64,000 nt of DNA, taken from the NCBI RefSeq assembly GCF_013408795.1, contig NZ_JACCCC010000001.1, positions 5,270,001 through 5,334,000 on the forward strand, in the 5' to 3' direction. The DNA is from Spinactinospora alkalitolerans. Its GTDB lineage: Bacteria; Actinomycetota; Actinomycetes; Streptosporangiales; Streptosporangiaceae. Positions 63,718 to 64,000 of this stretch are shown piece by piece (position 1 is the stretch's first letter; every line of letters starts with the position of its first letter). The notes under the pieces were generated by a model, which was given only the letters and a program-made list of their open reading frames with translations, was not told the DNA's origin and did no database searches. The translations under genes were made by a program, and so were the position numbers.

Positions 63718-64000
63718 TCAGTGACCGACCGGATCGGCGGTGTGCACGGGGTTGAGTGCGAGCAGCCGGGCGCCGCGGCGGTTCCACACCCCGGGGTGCA
63801 GGGCCCGCACCAGCAGGTCGCGGCGGGCCAGATCCGGCTGGATCGCGCTGACGAACACGTAGTCCTGGTCGGCCCCCGCCCAGTCGACCGCGTCGGCCGC
63901 GCCGTGGGCCGCGGCCCACGAGGCGATCGCCGGGCCGACGGCGTCGGCTCCGGAGCATTCGGCGGCGCACACGGTGTCGGCGAGGAAGGCGGCGCCGCGG
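63718..64000 (-). CDS. C-terminal part of an unidentified protein (starts beyond window)
   Basis: The frame is open from the right edge to the stop at 63718-63720, about 93 residues. It ends LLVRALHPGVWNRRGARLLA followed by LNPVHTADPVGH. An Ala-rich helical part (AAAHGAADAVDWAGADQDYV) precedes it. No family recognised; the neighbouring surface-glycan genes suggest a polysaccharide enzyme, but nothing in the fragment shows it. Confidence 0.55.
   Translation of the reverse strand, partial: RGAAFLADTVCAAECSGADAVGPAIASWAAAHGAADAVDWAGADQDYVFVSAIQPDLARRDLLVRALHPGVWNRRGARLLALNPVHTADPVGH

Overview
The window is high-GC actinobacterial DNA. Gene content (mtrA-mtrB-lpqB, whiB, a SpoIIM-family protein, fbiA/fbiB/fbiC for coenzyme F420, DUF3499, a LytR-CpsA-Psr protein, many GTG starts and apparently leaderless mRNAs) points to a spore-forming, filamentous actinomycete. 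Gene order follows what I remember of the Streptomyces secA-mtrAB and ahcY-manB-whiB-fbiAB neighbourhoods, but with local differences, so a Nocardiopsaceae-like relative is a reasonable guess. No rRNA, tRNA, CRISPR array, insertion sequence or prophage was seen.

Layout. 1-5.0 kb: a sugar phosphotransferase locus. EIIB, EIIA (crr), a SIS-domain sugar-phosphate enzyme and a HAD phosphatase lie on the minus strand. A GntR/HutC regulator and EIIC diverge from them across a DasR-type operator. 5.1-16.5 kb: an F420-dependent-type oxidoreductase, secA, a small membrane protein, hpf, a comF-like gene, then lpqB-mtrB-mtrA. 16.9-25.2 kb: a coupled membrane/AAA operon (DUF4129, DUF4350, MoxR, DUF58), an orphan Phd-type antitoxin, SpoIIM and RDD membrane proteins, and a hicAB pair whose toxin gene is broken. 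25.2-34.1 kb: two different S-adenosylhomocysteine hydrolases in tandem, a MerR regulator, an unrecognised protein, a Ser/Thr kinase, a SIS isomerase, a 58-residue Trm112-like protein and manB. 34.2-42.5 kb: DUF3499, a metallopeptidase-family protein, DUF5719, a giant membrane glycosyltransferase, whiB and a Gln/Tyr-rich membrane protein with a triple 28-residue repeat. 42.8-50.5 kb: fbiA-fbiB and fbiC, separated by a secreted chitinase, a VapC-type remnant and a DUF1266 protein. 50.6-64 kb: a surface-polysaccharide region with five glycosyltransferases (one with two GT domains, one GT-C-like), a methyltransferase, a flippase-like membrane protein and an LCP ligase.

How they fit together. The PTS locus brings in and phosphorylates an (amino)sugar, and the chitinase could supply it. 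The F420 genes make the cofactor used by the oxidoreductase at 5.1 kb. MtrAB-LpqB, WhiB, SpoIIM and the kinase form a developmental and envelope-signalling set. manB and the SIS isomerase supply mannose phosphates to the glycosyltransferases.

Most unusual are intergenic. One 38-bp sequence occurs three times; two copies are identical and inverted around the Trm112-like gene. A second, more diverged repeat follows the stop codons of the F420-type oxidoreductase and of fbiB. Three toxin-antitoxin remnants (lone Phd antitoxin, frameshifted hicA beside intact hicB, truncated VapC) have each lost a working toxin. Coordinates and motifs were read by eye; family assignments rest on recalled motifs, with no database search.
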